DNA from: Phellopilus nigrolimitatus
Lineage: Eukaryota > Basidiomycota > Agaricomycetes > Hymenochaetales > Hymenochaetaceae
NCBI GenBank assembly: GCA_021029095.1
Contig: JAJOHG010000327.1
Location: forward strand, 1-28,650
Direction of reading: 5' to 3'
DNA length: 28,650 bases
The notes under the pieces are model-generated. The model was not told the origin of the DNA. It saw only the letters and a list, made by a program, of their open reading frames with translations, and searched no databases. Positions 10,063-20,919 of the stretch are shown piece after piece. The position numbers were made by a program, and so were the translations under genes. Numbering within the stretch: the first letter of the stretch is position 1; each line of letters opens with the position of its first letter.

Positions 10063-11352
10063 ATGCAGTTATAGCTGTGTACGTGCAATGCGTTTTTTTT
10101 TTTCTGCTTGCCAGCTTCATATCCACTATTTCCTCGGTCTGATGATCCGAATTTCTCAGAAGTAGTTTATGGTAGTCTTGGATGTTCAACGCGCCATAGT
10201 AAGTATCTGGCTGAAACATGTTGTGCAGCTGAACGCTGGATCGAGATCGATTGTGCACTTTATGATCGAGAGCGGTGTTCATATGCCAGCGTGGCGTTTC
10301 ACGGCACCAGCATAGTCGGAGATTATTTGGCAGTGTCCGTCGACGGCCTACATGTGCAGAAAACGGTCGGAAGAAATATGGAGATAGGGCCGAAACTTCA
10401 GGCACATCATCACCACGCAAATTACCGCTTTCTCGGAGAAATGTTTGTCTTTTCTGGTGTCCGCCCATGTCGTTTGTGTTCGCATGCCCAGCGACTTTTC
10501 ATGTTTCATCTTTGTCACACATTCTCGAAATCCGGATATTTTTGAGTCCCCCCTTGATCGCAGACATGCAGCAATGCAATTGTACTGCGAGTATCCAGAC
10601 CAGTCTTATTATCGACTCGAATCTTTTTTTTTCCCACTGAAATGCACCAGCGCGTCCGAGACTTTAATCTGAACAAATATGGCCGCCAGTGAAACAGCCT
10701 CACTTGCGCTGGTCAATACGGTACGAGCAATGTCGCGATTAACTTTTGGAACACAGGGGGCACTACCAAGGACAGCTTACTGTATTTCCTCCAGATAGGA
10801 GCACTATTGTGGTGTACGTTGGTTCTCAACGTGTCGTGACTCGCGTGCTTTCTTAAACGATAAAAATTCTGGAAAATCTATAATCATATGGCGTATGTTC
10901 ATGTACTCTCTCGTTCATCCGTCGTCTTCCGGTCTCAAAATATCAACAGTCTCTGAAGATTAGGCACTATGCAGTTATACCATTTCAACGTGCGTAGTCG
11001 GTCTCGCTCCAAATATGTAAATCCCGTTTTCTTCCAAGTATCTTTTTTTAACGTTTTGCGTCCGCTTTGCAGACGTACCCTAAAGACGCCCCACGGATGC
11101 CTTTTACATACCCGACTTGGTAACTGTCCTGCGTAGCGAATTCCGGAGCTCGATCCTGAAAAAGGATGATTTCGAATCTAATGGCGTGGTGACACGGCGA
11201 ACGTGGCGACGCACGACATAATATTCTAACCATCTAGGGTCTTTGTGATGAAGAGCGTGGTTGTCACTTAAATGTCGTGGGGCAAATCTGAGTGAAAGGT
11301 CTTTCCAGACACGAGATTCCAGCTGAGAACACTACGTCCAAGAACTCCTGTC
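10063..11352. other. 1.3-kb gap, no convincing gene
   Basis: Frames of up to 145 codons (10108–10545 plus) are open here, but the opposite strand is open too, and neither shows a domain or plausible introns. A short plus-strand ATG at 10680 is followed by intron-like GTACGA...ACACAG, but the joined frame ends quickly. Confidence 0.35.
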
Positions 11353-11840
11353 TCACAGCTCTAATATTTTCCCGGATCGAATCGAGGACTCCCACCTTTA
11401 TACCCTCGCTAATTGCTGACGAATCTGACGCCCTTTCTTATGAGGTCGTGATACCAATATGTATACCCAAATGCCGACACGTGTACGCTGGCATCCCGGA
11501 ATTACCTGTCTGAGAGCTCTGTCGCAAACGCAGAGTTAGCCGGCCATTATACTTGGGATCGCTAGTGCCTTCGATAGTCGGTACATGGTGAGTAAGCACA
11601 ATAAGATGACGCCCTGGTTCTTCCCCATGTATGTGCGTGAGTGCATCTTCGAGCCACGCAAAATCGCGCTCGTGCAGTGCCTGGTACGCAGACAGGTCGA
11701 ATTTTACGATGGCATGAAAGTCGGTCAAACTACACGGAACGATGTCGGGATCAACTGGATTTAGACGCGACCAGAATGTGCAGCCCAGAACCGTTATATT
11801 GGGAGAAATATCAATTCGAGAAAGATAATATGGCCAAGAG
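11353..11840 (-). pseudogene. Decayed calcineurin-like phosphoesterase, 5'-truncated
   Basis: Remnant of the fungal calcineurin-like (Metallophos) phosphoesterase family. The reading runs from YYLSRIDISPNITVLGCTFW through DFHAIVKFDLSAYQALHERD and AWLEDAL to HLIVLTHHVPT and TSDPKYNG. The frame then shifts by one base near 11540–11546. It continues as ANSAFATELSDR, a TAA at 11502–11504 (which could also be an intron donor), then AFGYTY where the family has AFGHTH (11457–11465). After KGVRFVSN comes a TAG at 11409–11411 where Gln is expected, then RGYKGG...FDPGKILEL and a final stop. Both His->Tyr changes and the Gln->TAG are C->T changes in CpA context on the coding strand. The N-terminal metal-binding part (DxH, GD, GNHE) was not found upstream. 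Loss of metal ligands plus the stop and frameshift make an active enzyme unlikely. Confidence 0.82.
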
Positions 11841-12202
11841 GTTTGTCAGGAGGCAAGCTTTCTGCTGCGGATATGCTGTCGGAGACGACCTGGGCGAATT
11901 TGCTGGTTGCTTCCGTCTAGACGAGCAAAAGTCCACTTTGGAAGAGATCAAAAAAGATTCCACTAAGACTACCATGATCAAAATTATCGTATATATGTAT
12001 ATACATGATTTTGTAAACGATTTGTGACCGCCTGAATTTGTCACTTGTGGCTGATGACCGACCAAATGCAGACGTCTCAGTCGTGAGAAACCGAGTAACC
12101 CACACGCGCGCCGATCACGTGTTTGCGCCTTCCTTTCAAAGTTTTGCCTAAATCGCCTGCCAGCGAGCGCCGACAACAGAAACGATCTCAAGCACCAAAA
12201 CC
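11841..12202. other. Upstream region of eL14
   Basis: Holds the eL14 promoter and any lost 5' part of the phosphoesterase. The start context is CACCAAAACCATGCC. Nothing else is recognised. Confidence 0.4.
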
Positions 12203-12932
12203 ATGCCGGTGAGTGTGTCCTCAAGCTGTGTTTTTGCTGCGTCTGGGTGCTGGTATAGGCTGGGGATGAGGATTGGTCGACTGGTCGCCGGAATTGAGGT
12301 GGATGGGTTGGTCGATGGGTGGATGACATCGACCGTTTGACGAGTACACGGATGGATATTTGGACGGATGTGAAGGAACAATGGACTGGGCAGACGACGT
12401 GGATTCTGGGGACTCGACAGCCAGAATGCTGACGATTCGTGCTGTAGCAGGAAAGACAATCGACGTTCAAGCGCTTCGTTGAGGTCGGGCGCCTCGTTCT
12501 CCTCAAGTCCGGTCCCTCGGCTGGCAATGTCGCCGTCATAGTCGAGATAATTGACCACAACCGCGTACGTGCTCTTCGCCTTAAACTGAGAGGCAGCTGA
12601 GAGTAAAACTTTGAGCTGGTTATCGCTTTTCGCAGGCTATCATTGACGGCCCCTCCGTCCCGCGCCAGGCATTCCCCTTCCGCCACCTCACCCTCACCCC
12701 CCTCGTCGTCCCTAAACTTCCTCGCGCTGCCGGCACGCGCATCGTTGCCAAGCGTCTTGAGGCTGAAAAGACACTGGAGAAGTGGAATGAGTCGTCGTGG
12801 GCGAAGAAGCTCGTCACCGTCGCTGCCCGTCGCAAGACGAACGACTTCGATCGCTTCTCTGTTATGCTTGCCAAGAAGCAGCGCCGGGATACCGTGCGCA
12901 AATCCCTTGCCAAAGCGAAAGCGAGCGCATGA
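12203..12932 (+). CDS. RPL14: 60S ribosomal protein eL14 (L14)
   Basis: Structural protein of the large cytosolic ribosomal subunit. Exons 12203–12208, 12451–12564, 12636–12932; 138 residues, the normal size for fungal eL14. The first exon is only ATGCCG (Met-Pro) and is followed by a 242-nt GTGAGT...AGCAG intron. Exon 2 gives [20 protein letters not shown] and ends IVEIIDHNR, the KOW-like SH3 part. Exon 3 gives [18 protein letters not shown], then the helical tail [10 protein letters not shown]...[20 protein letters not shown]. Both introns are phase 0. A long first intron near the start codon is common in fungal ribosomal protein genes and often carries regulatory sequence; I saw no clear snoRNA in it. 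Bases are strongly C/G-rich at third positions, as expected for a highly expressed gene. Confidence 0.95.
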
Positions 12933-13574
12933 TCGGTCCTTGGGGCGTTTGAGTTGCGTTGAAGAGGGTCTTCATTGTCGGTCGTTGCGTATTTTTGCCA
13001 TTTCTTTCTCTTCTGTATGTCATGCATTCCCAGACCTATGCTCGCACCAAAATCGCATCGCATTCAATATGATCACGACTTCAAAACCATGATTTCAACG
13101 AATGCGACAACTTCAGTCGTCTCCGTCCTCATTTTGACAGCCGACGACTGTATTCTCATGCTGTCGCCTATTCGCAGGACAGTCTAGCACAATGTCTTCC
13201 GGCCAGTGGCTACGAATTAGGTAGCTAGGGCACGAGGCTATGCCGTGTTCAAACACTCCGTTTAGGACTTGGTTCAATTAGCTCGCCTGCTCTCTGTTTG
13301 TAGTAAGTGATTGTCTTAAGTAAATTCAAGTTTTAAACCCTCTGGAGCGAATATTGTCGACTTACGAATGGATATTTATCCCTATATTCCATCTGTCATT
13401 TCGAGATTCCGCTCATGCCACTAATATCTCTCGGTCAGCCACGTTCTGAATCTGTCTCGGATTTGTATACGATACAATTAAGGTTGCAATCAACAAGACT
13501 TGCAAATATCTGCTGTCAACTGGATTCGAAGGCGCACACAAACGCAAAAGAAGAACAAAACCAAGTTATTTAGC
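12933..13574. other. Convergent intergenic region, no gene
   Basis: Lies between the 3' ends of eL14 (plus) and the WD40 gene (minus). It should contain both 3' UTRs. Open frames reaching in from eL14 are antisense or out-of-frame shadows. Confidence 0.5.
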
Positions 13575-15029
13575 TCAGCTAAAGAGAGGGGAACACGGAA
13601 AGCGACCGAATTCTTTGAGTAGACATTCACAGACAGGTTGTACAAGCCCCACTGTGGTGTCTGGTGCGTAACTGACTGGGTGTAACTGCTCTCCAATACG
13701 GGTCCAGGAAGGGCCAGCATAATTCTTGAGCTTTGACCAGTCGAGCCTCACAGTATGACCTGGAGCATCCGGAGGGATGCACTTTATGCTTCTGTCACAG
13801 GCACCGTTCCGATAGCTGAAAGGTACAAAGAGAAGGAGATCACCACTTTGAGCCCTGATCCACCCGTCACTTGGGATGTGAAGTGGAAGTTTCCCACCAA
13901 TCATAACATAAAGAGGCATCATATCAATAGTCCTTGGTGACTTTGTATCTGCGTTCCAAATTCGAATGGTCCTGTCGAATGCAATGTATTTCCTGTCGGG
14001 TGAATAGGAAAGAGCCGTGACATGGTTTGAATGCCCTAGAGAAGATGAGGGTTCTCCTTCAGGTGCTTCACCGTCCAGATTCTGTGCGATAATGGCATGA
14101 TTTTCTGGATTACTGAACACTATCTGGTCTTTATGGTAAGCAACAGGAGAGAACGATGTTGTTTCGTTGACATCAGCTACCTCCTTCAGGGTATCTCTTT
14201 CTCCAGGATTTTCTGTATCCCACCTATATATGGCCTGGTCTACTGAGCAAGTTATGAGATGCTTTCCGTCCGAGGTGTAAACAATGGTGTTGATAGAATA
14301 TCCGAATTTACCTCCTGCAAATAATATCTGTGGTTCAGAAGCTGTGCCAAAATTGGTATTCCAGATGAGAATAGAACCCCCACCCGATGCAATGCGCTTT
14401 CCATCAGGGGAATAGGTAACAGAATTAACTGTTTCTTCATGTCCAGTGAGTCTGCACTGCGGAGTGTCTTTTCCCATCTCCCGTAAGCAAATAGCTCCAT
14501 CGCTTGAGCCAGATACCGAATACTTCCCTTCTGGTGAGTGCCATTGATTACGTACCTTCAAGCCACAAATATCTAGGGAGATTGTCAGTGCAGAGACGCT
14601 AATGACAGCTCGTTGCTTACTTGTTTGGTTGAGCAATAGCCTAGTCTGCGGCTGGTCTTGAGAATCTTGAGGCTGGGCCACATCAGGCTTGGAATGCACA
14701 GTGCTGTCACTATTTTATTATTTTCTTAAAAGAGTTCATTTATAGTTGCTCGGAACCAAGAACTTGAGCATATATTGTGCAAGAATTCCGCACTCACTCG
14801 CTCGGTTGCGCTTCGTGGGCACCAGGTCCAACTGAAGCGTGCTGAGACGAAGAAACGGTAGACGACCGCTTTGGCGACTTGAAACTGAGAAAACGACGTA
14901 TGCTTCTTTTATTATTATCAAATATTCAGCTTGAGGAGCTGCAGATAAATATCTTGTTGTAACGCACTTTTTCGAATTTGTTGACTGCGGGGCAGATTTA
15001 ATGGAGGGGTCCTGGGGCTGAGAAGACAT
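13575..15029 (-). CDS. WD40-repeat protein, mushroom type
   Basis: Probable beta-propeller scaffold protein. Exons 5'->3': 15029–14968, 14884–14798, 14709–14621, 14572–13575; 411 residues. The first ~100 residues are Ser/Pro/Gln-rich and look disordered. Repeats then follow: SPEGKYSVSGSSDGAI, NSVTYSPDGKRIASGG with ILIW, TSDGKHLITCSVDQAIYRW, and ALSYSPDRKYIA with TIRIWNADT. The C-terminus has the tail often seen in fungal WD40 proteins: DGWIRAQSGDLLLFVP...RLDWSKL...SWTRI. No NACHT, TIR or HET domain is attached. Only four or five repeats are clear, so the propeller is short or degenerate. The intron phases agree. The start is the first in-frame ATG; the role is unknown. Confidence 0.78.
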
Positions 15030-15562
15030 GCTGGTAAGTAGCGGAAACTTGGCGAGAAAGACACAGAAACGGATGCGGTTGTTTGATGTAGTTTGGATTC
15101 AGATTTGTGCAAAGAGCTGAGAAGGTGGACGTTGAGAGCAAGGGACGAGCGGCCTCTCTCGTCTTTGCTGGGCACGACACTCCGGCGTGTTTCCGGCACG
15201 CAGGCCTGCAGGCGCGCACACGCGAGGAAAGAGTGAGGGAAATTAAAGCTGAGAGACCCAAAGCACTTGAAGGAGCACGCCGCCATGTAAAGTGCGCAGA
15301 CATCGCCGTTTCCGCACCTTACCCACCTTTTCACTTCACACTCGTATTGCGAGTCCAGGCGCTGAGCACTGGACGTCCATGCAGTTAAGTAAGTACCCAT
15401 TCAAGACAAAAAAAAGGCCACAAATTCTATCATTCGTTTTCCTCTCCCCTAAACAAGTCCATAGCGTGCAAAATGTAATAAAGATAGCTTTATATCATAC
15501 AAAGACAAACGCTCACCCGTCCTCCGCTTCGAAAAGTCCATTACATCCGCCGAGTCGGTACA
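15030..15562. other. Intergenic region upstream of the WD40 gene
   Basis: Contains the 3' flank of the ubiquitin protease and the promoter region of the WD40 gene. Overlapping open frames on both strands (for example 15107–15388 plus) have no recognised content. Confidence 0.45.
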
Positions 15563-18500
15563 TTATATGCGCTCGTACATACAGAGGTACGCCTTCGCCT
15601 TGAGCACCTCGTCGAGGCTCGCGAGCCGCACGATCGTATCGCTCACGTAGCACCACCGGCGCTGCGGCGCCGCACCCGCTTCCAACGCCGCTGCCGACGC
15701 GCCGGACGTCCGCGACTTAGGTGGGTTCGCGGAGCGCGCGAAGGATGACGTGCGCGGGTTCTCCGGGCGCTGGTCGTTGGGCGCGGGAGTAGTACTGGAC
15801 GTGGAAGTAGAAAAAGAAGTAGAGGTAGAGGTAGAAGTAGAAGTGGAGGTAGAGGTAGAAGATGAGTCGGAAGGTTCTTCGGGTGCGGGAACGCGGTCGG
15901 GCGCGGCTTCTGGCAGAGCGGTGTACGCGATGTAGTGTCCGCCAAGCTATAGCAAACACAAAATCAGAACAGAAGAAATAAGGAAGAGCGAAACGAGCGC
16001 GAAGCGCACCATATTCCCAATATGCACCACCACCGCATACAAGCGATACATACACCTCGCGTCCCCACCCCCGTCCTCCTTACCCTTGCCCTTGTTCTTC
16101 CACCCTTTCCCCGCCTCATCCCTGCTCGGCAGCAAGAAGGGACGCAGGTCAAGGTACTCCGGGAACGCGACCGCGTCGTCCAGCTTTTTGAAGTGCGCAA
16201 AGAGCGGCCGCCCGATTTGCTCGAAGCGTTTCAGGTGCACGACGAGCACCGGCGGCGGCGCCGCGACGAGATACCGCTTGTACGCGCGCCGCGGCACAAC
16301 CTGCTTCGCTCGCGGGACCGCGCGGGAGGACGCGCGGGAGGACGCGGCCGCCTGTGCAGGTGAGCGCCGGTGTCCTCCGCCGCCGGACGCAGCCGCGGAC
16401 GCGACGGACGAGCTGTCAGAGCGCATCGACGGCGTGCGCGACGTCCCCGTCCCATTATCGTCGCCGCTCTCATCCTCGCTGTCGCTGCTGCTCGAGTCGC
16501 TCGTTCTGCGCCGCACACGCTGTTCGGCGGGCCGTCGGACGTGGCGAGCCGGCAGGCGCAGCGAGCTGGGACGCGACTCCGCGACTGCTGGGGCCGGGGG
16601 TGCTGGGGCCTGCGCGGACTCGGGCGCGGTCATGGATATGGAAGGCACGGAGAGTGGGCCAGGCGGCGAGGACGGGGCATCGACGTCGTCATCGTCCCCT
16701 TCTCCTTCCTCTGGCCGGCTAAACAACATCGAGGGTGCCGAACGGACGGAATCGCCTTCGTTCAGGTCTGATGAGGACGTGTCCGAGTTGCCCACGCCGA
16801 CCAGACTAATTTTCACACTTGCGCCCGAGCTCGAGCCATCATCCTCCTCCTCTTCATCCTCCTCTTCATCCTCCTCACTCTCGCTCTCGCTCCCACTCGC
16901 ACACGTCTCCCCGGGCTTCTTCCCATTCGCGCGCCCCCTCGGGACGTACTCCCCGTGCTCGATCTTCCAACAACGGCGGCATCCGACCTTGTTCTCGCCG
17001 TCGAGCACCTCGACGGCGGTGAACATCCGCAAGCACTCCTCCACACTCTGCCTGTGCCCGAGCTTCAGCCAGCGCGCGGCGGCGTCCGGGGCGGCGCCCG
17101 CGCCTGCCGGCGCATGGAAGAGGCCGTGCGAGGGCGCGGGCACGTCTGCAAGCAAGCGCCGCAGGTACGCGGCCTCGGCGCGTGACGGTTTCGGCGGGCG
17201 CGGCGGCTTCGCGTGAGCGGCTGGAGGAGGCGTCGCGGACTGTGCGGGCGGTGCGGGCGGTGCGGGAGAGGCTGAGATTGAGGGTGAGGGCAGGCGCGCC
17301 AGCGCGACAGACGCGAGCTGCGGGCTTTGCGGTGGGGACGGCGCGGCCGAGAGCGCCGGCGAGGCAGTAGGTGTGCGCGAAGCCGAGGGACGGCGGGAGA
17401 AGGGGAACTTAGGGAGAGACATGCCCGTGCCGAATGAGGGGGACGCTGCCCGGGACGTAAACGCGGGCGAAGGCGAAGGCGCCGTGACGTCGACGTACGA
17501 GTCCAGCGTCTCATCCCCCCGCGGCGGCGTATCCGTCTCGGCGTCTTCGGTGCTGAGGTGCCCGCCGGGCGAGTCCGTCGGCCTGCCCTTCTTCTTCCTC
17601 TTGCTGCTCTTCTTCATCCCCATCCCGACGCTGAACCGCCGGCGGATCTTGTCCCAGCCGTCCTCCTCGCTCTTGCCCTTTCCTTTCTCTTTTCCATTTT
17701 CTTTCTCGGGTGGACGCGCGTCCTCCGGCTTGTCCTCGTCCCCCAAACCCTTGCCCTCGTCGAGTACATCCAGCGTCCGTCGCTCATCCTTCCCTTTGGC
17801 ATCCGCGCTCTCACCGTGCGTCTGCACCTCGTTCTCCTCTCGCGAGCTTGTCAAGGTCGCCGCCTCCCCATCCGTGTCTAAGCTGCGTCTGCGCTGCTCC
17901 GCGTCGTCCATAACAAGCTCAAACGAGCGCACCGCCTCCTCGCTTCGGCGGTTCGGGCTCGCAGGGACGCTACTCGCGCGGGGGGATTCCCCGTCTCCGT
18001 CCGCCTCGTCGATTCCAAGCCCGAGCCCATGCACGCGCCCACCGTCCCTGCGCCCACGCATGCCGAGACGGCGCGCGAGGCTCCGGAGACGGTCGCGCTT
18101 GCGCGCCCTGTCGTGCACGTAGTCCTCCGTCTTGATGGAGAGCGAGAGGTCGTTGAAATCCTCGAACGTGCATGAAACCTTCTTGCACGCCTCGCAGACG
18201 AGGATGGACGCGAGGCGCCCGCCGAAGACCATATCGACAAAGGATGTGAGGCGTTCCTCCTCGGCGATGGGCGGAACCGGTGGAGGCGAGGAAAGGGACG
18301 CGATGGAGGAGGCGAGGTCGGATTTGCGCTTTCGTCTCCGTCTAGCTTTGGGCGGCGGGGGCTGGCGTTTCTTGATAATCTGTAAAAGGGCGAAACGACA
18401 ATTGCTGTTTGTAAGAAGAGACATGGACAACCGTTCGAGCGAGAGAAACGCACATCGAACTCCTCCATGCGCATGGCGTCGAGCAGATGGCGCAGCAGCT

Positions 18501-19071
18501 CGTGGGCGTCCTGCTGGCGGAAATCGAGGTACTGGTCGTACTTGGCGCCGAGCCGCGTCAGGAGGTCCCTGTCGGCATGAGTGAGCGGCGGCGCAGACGG
18601 AGACACGGACAAACGGACCTCGGGCTGAGGCTCGTGCGCTTGCGCTCGTCCTGAAGTGCCCAGGCCCTGGACATGATGCGCACGAAGACGGCGCCGAGGG
18701 GCATGTCCGCCTCCCAGGGCTGCGCCGCGTCGCTTCCGCTGGCGCCGTGCGCGTCCGTGAGTAAGGGGCTCCGACGCGGGGAGACGGGCGCGTGAGCGTC
18801 AGGCAGGGAGAAGCGAACAATGTCGGCGAGCATGGGCGTCGCAATGAGCTGCAATTGCGTGCGGAACGGAGGTTAGCTTGTGCCCGACAGGGCGGAGAGC
18901 GGGGCGGGAGGTACGCACACCCTGGAGGACGGAGTTCATGAAGCAAGTGTTGCCGTGGTTGACGAGGCCCGGCGGGAGGAAGGCGGCGCGCTCGTCATCC
19001 TCCTTCTGCTTGCGCGCGCGGTACAGCTCCTGCGGCGTCGGGCCCTTGCTGCTCTTGCCGATGCGCGGCAT
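15563..19071 (-). CDS. Ubiquitin-specific protease (USP, family C19)
   Basis: Cysteine protease that removes ubiquitin from proteins. Exons 5'->3': 19071–18919, 18848–18619, 18568–18454, 18379–16010, 15946–15563; 1083 residues. The Cys box is LVNHGNTCFMNSVLQ (Cys43). LSPRDLLTRLGAKYDQY and FRQQDAHELL (about 145–153) appear only after removing intron 18569–18618. Zinc-ribbon pairs are CEACKK and, far downstream, CRRCWK; between them sits a very long, low-complexity Ser/Pro/Lys/Glu-rich insert. An acidic tract, an RS-like tract, then VLVVHLKRFE follow. The His box GGHYIAYT (His960) opens exon 5, and WCYVSD supplies the acidic residue. Right after the His box is an alternating Ser-Thr run. The order and long insert recall the USP16/USP45 type, but I did not confirm orthology. 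Strongly GC-rich. All catalytic residues are present. Confidence 0.92.
15806..15870. repeat. Hexanucleotide microsatellite coding Ser-Thr
   Basis: Imperfect repeat of GAGGTA/GAAGTA on plus, which reads TCT-ACC/ACT on the coding strand of the protease. It encodes about nine Ser-Thr units between the catalytic His box and the C-terminal acidic motif. Whole codons repeat, so length changes stay in frame. Confidence 0.85.
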
Positions 19072-19321
19072 CCTCGCCGTCGTCGAACAAGCAAGCGGGG
19101 GAGTTTGTCTATGGGTGAATAATGAGCGTTCTAATGCTGACGGCGACGACGACGACGACGAGGGCGGCGGGGTGGACGATGAGCGGTGAACGACGAGCGG
19201 TGCCGGTAAGGGACGTTAAGCGCGGAGATGACTGTTCGTACCCGAGCGTCCTCACTTTTCCCACGCCAGCTTTGCGCATATAGCCACTAATTATTTTATT
19301 TTATTTTCCGGCCCAACGGGC

Positions 19322-20609
19322 TCAACGCTCTATCCTCCATACGCGCACCGCGCAGTCGTCGCCGGCGCTGGCGAGCACGTCCCCGAAGCCCTCCCGCGGA
19401 CACCATGTCACGCAGTTCACGTCGCTCACGCCGTGCGCGTCCTCCATCCGCGCGATCAGCTCCGTCTGCACGCGCTCGCCGTCCACCTGTACGTCCGCTC
19501 AGCTCTACTCATTTAGCAAACTAAAAATAAGAAAAAAAGCACCCACGCGTATATCCCACACGTTGATTCGTCCGTCGCCGCCCGCGCTCGCAAGCCACCC
19601 GCCATTCTCGCCCTTGTCTCCCGGGCGCTTTCCCCAACTGACCGAATACACGCTCCGCGCATGGCAGCCCTCGAGCACAGCCGCGGGCTCCCAGCGCCAC
19701 GTCTCCGCGCGGCGCCACACGCGCACCGTGCCGTCGTCCGACGCACTCGCGAGCAGACCACCGGCACCGGGCGCGAACGCGAGTGCCCAGACCGTCGAAG
19801 CGTGCCCGCGCAGCGTCTGGAAATCGTACCAGTCGTCCTCCGGGTCGTCCACATACAGCTTGATCGTGTCGTCGTACGAGCCAGACGCGAGGATCTCTTC
19901 GCTGGGATGCCAGGCGACGCACTTGACGTCCTGCGTGTGCGTCATCAGTACGCCCATGCACTCGAAATCCGAGTCTGGCTGCACTACAGTAACAGTAACA
20001 ATGTCAATAAAAAAGTAGTAAAATAAAATAAAATAACCTGTGATGGACGCACCCTCCCAGACCCAAACGGTCTTGTCCCGACTGCAGCTCGCAAGTAGCG
20101 TGCCCGTGCTCGAGTACGCGACGCCCTTGCACTCCGTCTCATGGCCTTCCAGCAGGCTCGCGCACTCCCACTCGCCCCCGCCCGCCTCCTGTTCCCACAC
20201 CGCGATATTGGCGTCAAAACTCGCCGTCGCGAAAGTCTTCCCCGACGGCGCCCACGCGACACACCGCACCGTCTTCGCGTGCCCCGTCGGCACGCTCGCC
20301 TGCGCCGCGAACTCCACCGCGCCCGCGCCGCCCTCGCCTTCGCCTTCGCCGCTGGCGCCATCGTCCATGTGCGTCGAGTCCTCAGACGATGTCGCAGAGC
20401 GTCGATAGTGATACAACCGTACCGTCTTGTCGCCCGAGCACGATGCGAGCAGCGGCCGCACGGGATTCCAGGCGACGCTCCATGCACGGTCTTCGTGTCC
20501 TGCCAAGCCCAGGAACAAACAACTCGTTATTTAGATACCCTTTCATTGAAGATTTGTACGGACCTGTAAGTTCTGCAATCTGCGTGAGGCGGTACGGTAG
20601 CTTGCTCAT
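19322..20609 (-). CDS. CIA1: Cia1/CIAO1, cytosolic iron–sulfur assembly WD40 protein
   Basis: Targeting-complex subunit that, with Cia2 and Met18/MMS19 in yeast and human, delivers Fe–S clusters to cytosolic and nuclear apoproteins. Exons 5'->3': 20609–20564, 20499–20038, 19983–19547, 19486–19322; 369 residues, the usual length. It forms a WD40 propeller: GHEDRAWSVAWNP, GHAKTVRCVAWAPSGKTFATASFD, GHETECKGVAYSSTGTLLASCSRDKTVWVWE, THTQDVKCVAWHPSEEILASGS, DPEDDWYDFQTLRGHASTVWAL, and the last repeat DVNCVTWCPREG ending VRVWRIER. TVQPDSDFECMGVL and DDPEDDW are diagnostic of the family. An acidic Gly/Glu loop interrupts an early blade. The second intron is AT-rich with TTATT repeats. A Met 23 codons upstream is in frame, but the one at 20609 matches the usual N-terminus. 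Confidence 0.93.
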
Positions 20610-20919
20610 CGTGGTCGATGCGTGAGTCGACTGCATGCAGGGGTTGGCGATAAGACCGATTCTGAATCGCTTTGGCACTCAAATAGGTTTTGTAAAACAA
20701 AGCGCATATATACAGCTAGCCAAGTGTAATACTCAGAATCCCATGATACGCAGAATGCAAGGAAAGTCGAGTTGTCCGACGTAGAGACAGAAGAGAAGTC
20801 AAAAGGAAATCAAGAAATCCAAATTCTAAACCAGGAGCGTCCGAGTCATCCAGCAAAAAAACGCATATAGCCGCATACACTCACACTCCTCTTCCCTCCT
20901 CCTCCTCCCGCCGTAAAAA
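20610..20919. promoter_or_regulatory. Divergent promoter region of CIA1 and the histidine gene
   Basis: A 310-bp region separates the two start codons, so it must hold both promoters. TATA-like stretches are visible: GCATATATAC near 20703 and GCATATAGCC near 20865, the latter about 55 bp from the aminotransferase ATG. I identify no Gcn4-type TGACTC site with confidence. Confidence 0.45.

Noticed and set aside
10108..10545. 145-codon plus-strand frame
   Set aside because: The opposite strand is equally open, there is no recognisable domain, and no introns are needed; probably chance.
12209..12450. Box C/D snoRNA in the eL14 intron
   Set aside because: ATGAGGA and ATGACAT loosely resemble box C, but no paired box D with terminal stem was visible.
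16086..17216. 376-codon plus-strand frame and other long plus frames under the protease
   Set aside because: Shadows of the GC-rich protease exon; low-complexity Ser/Arg sequence, while the minus strand carries all catalytic motifs.
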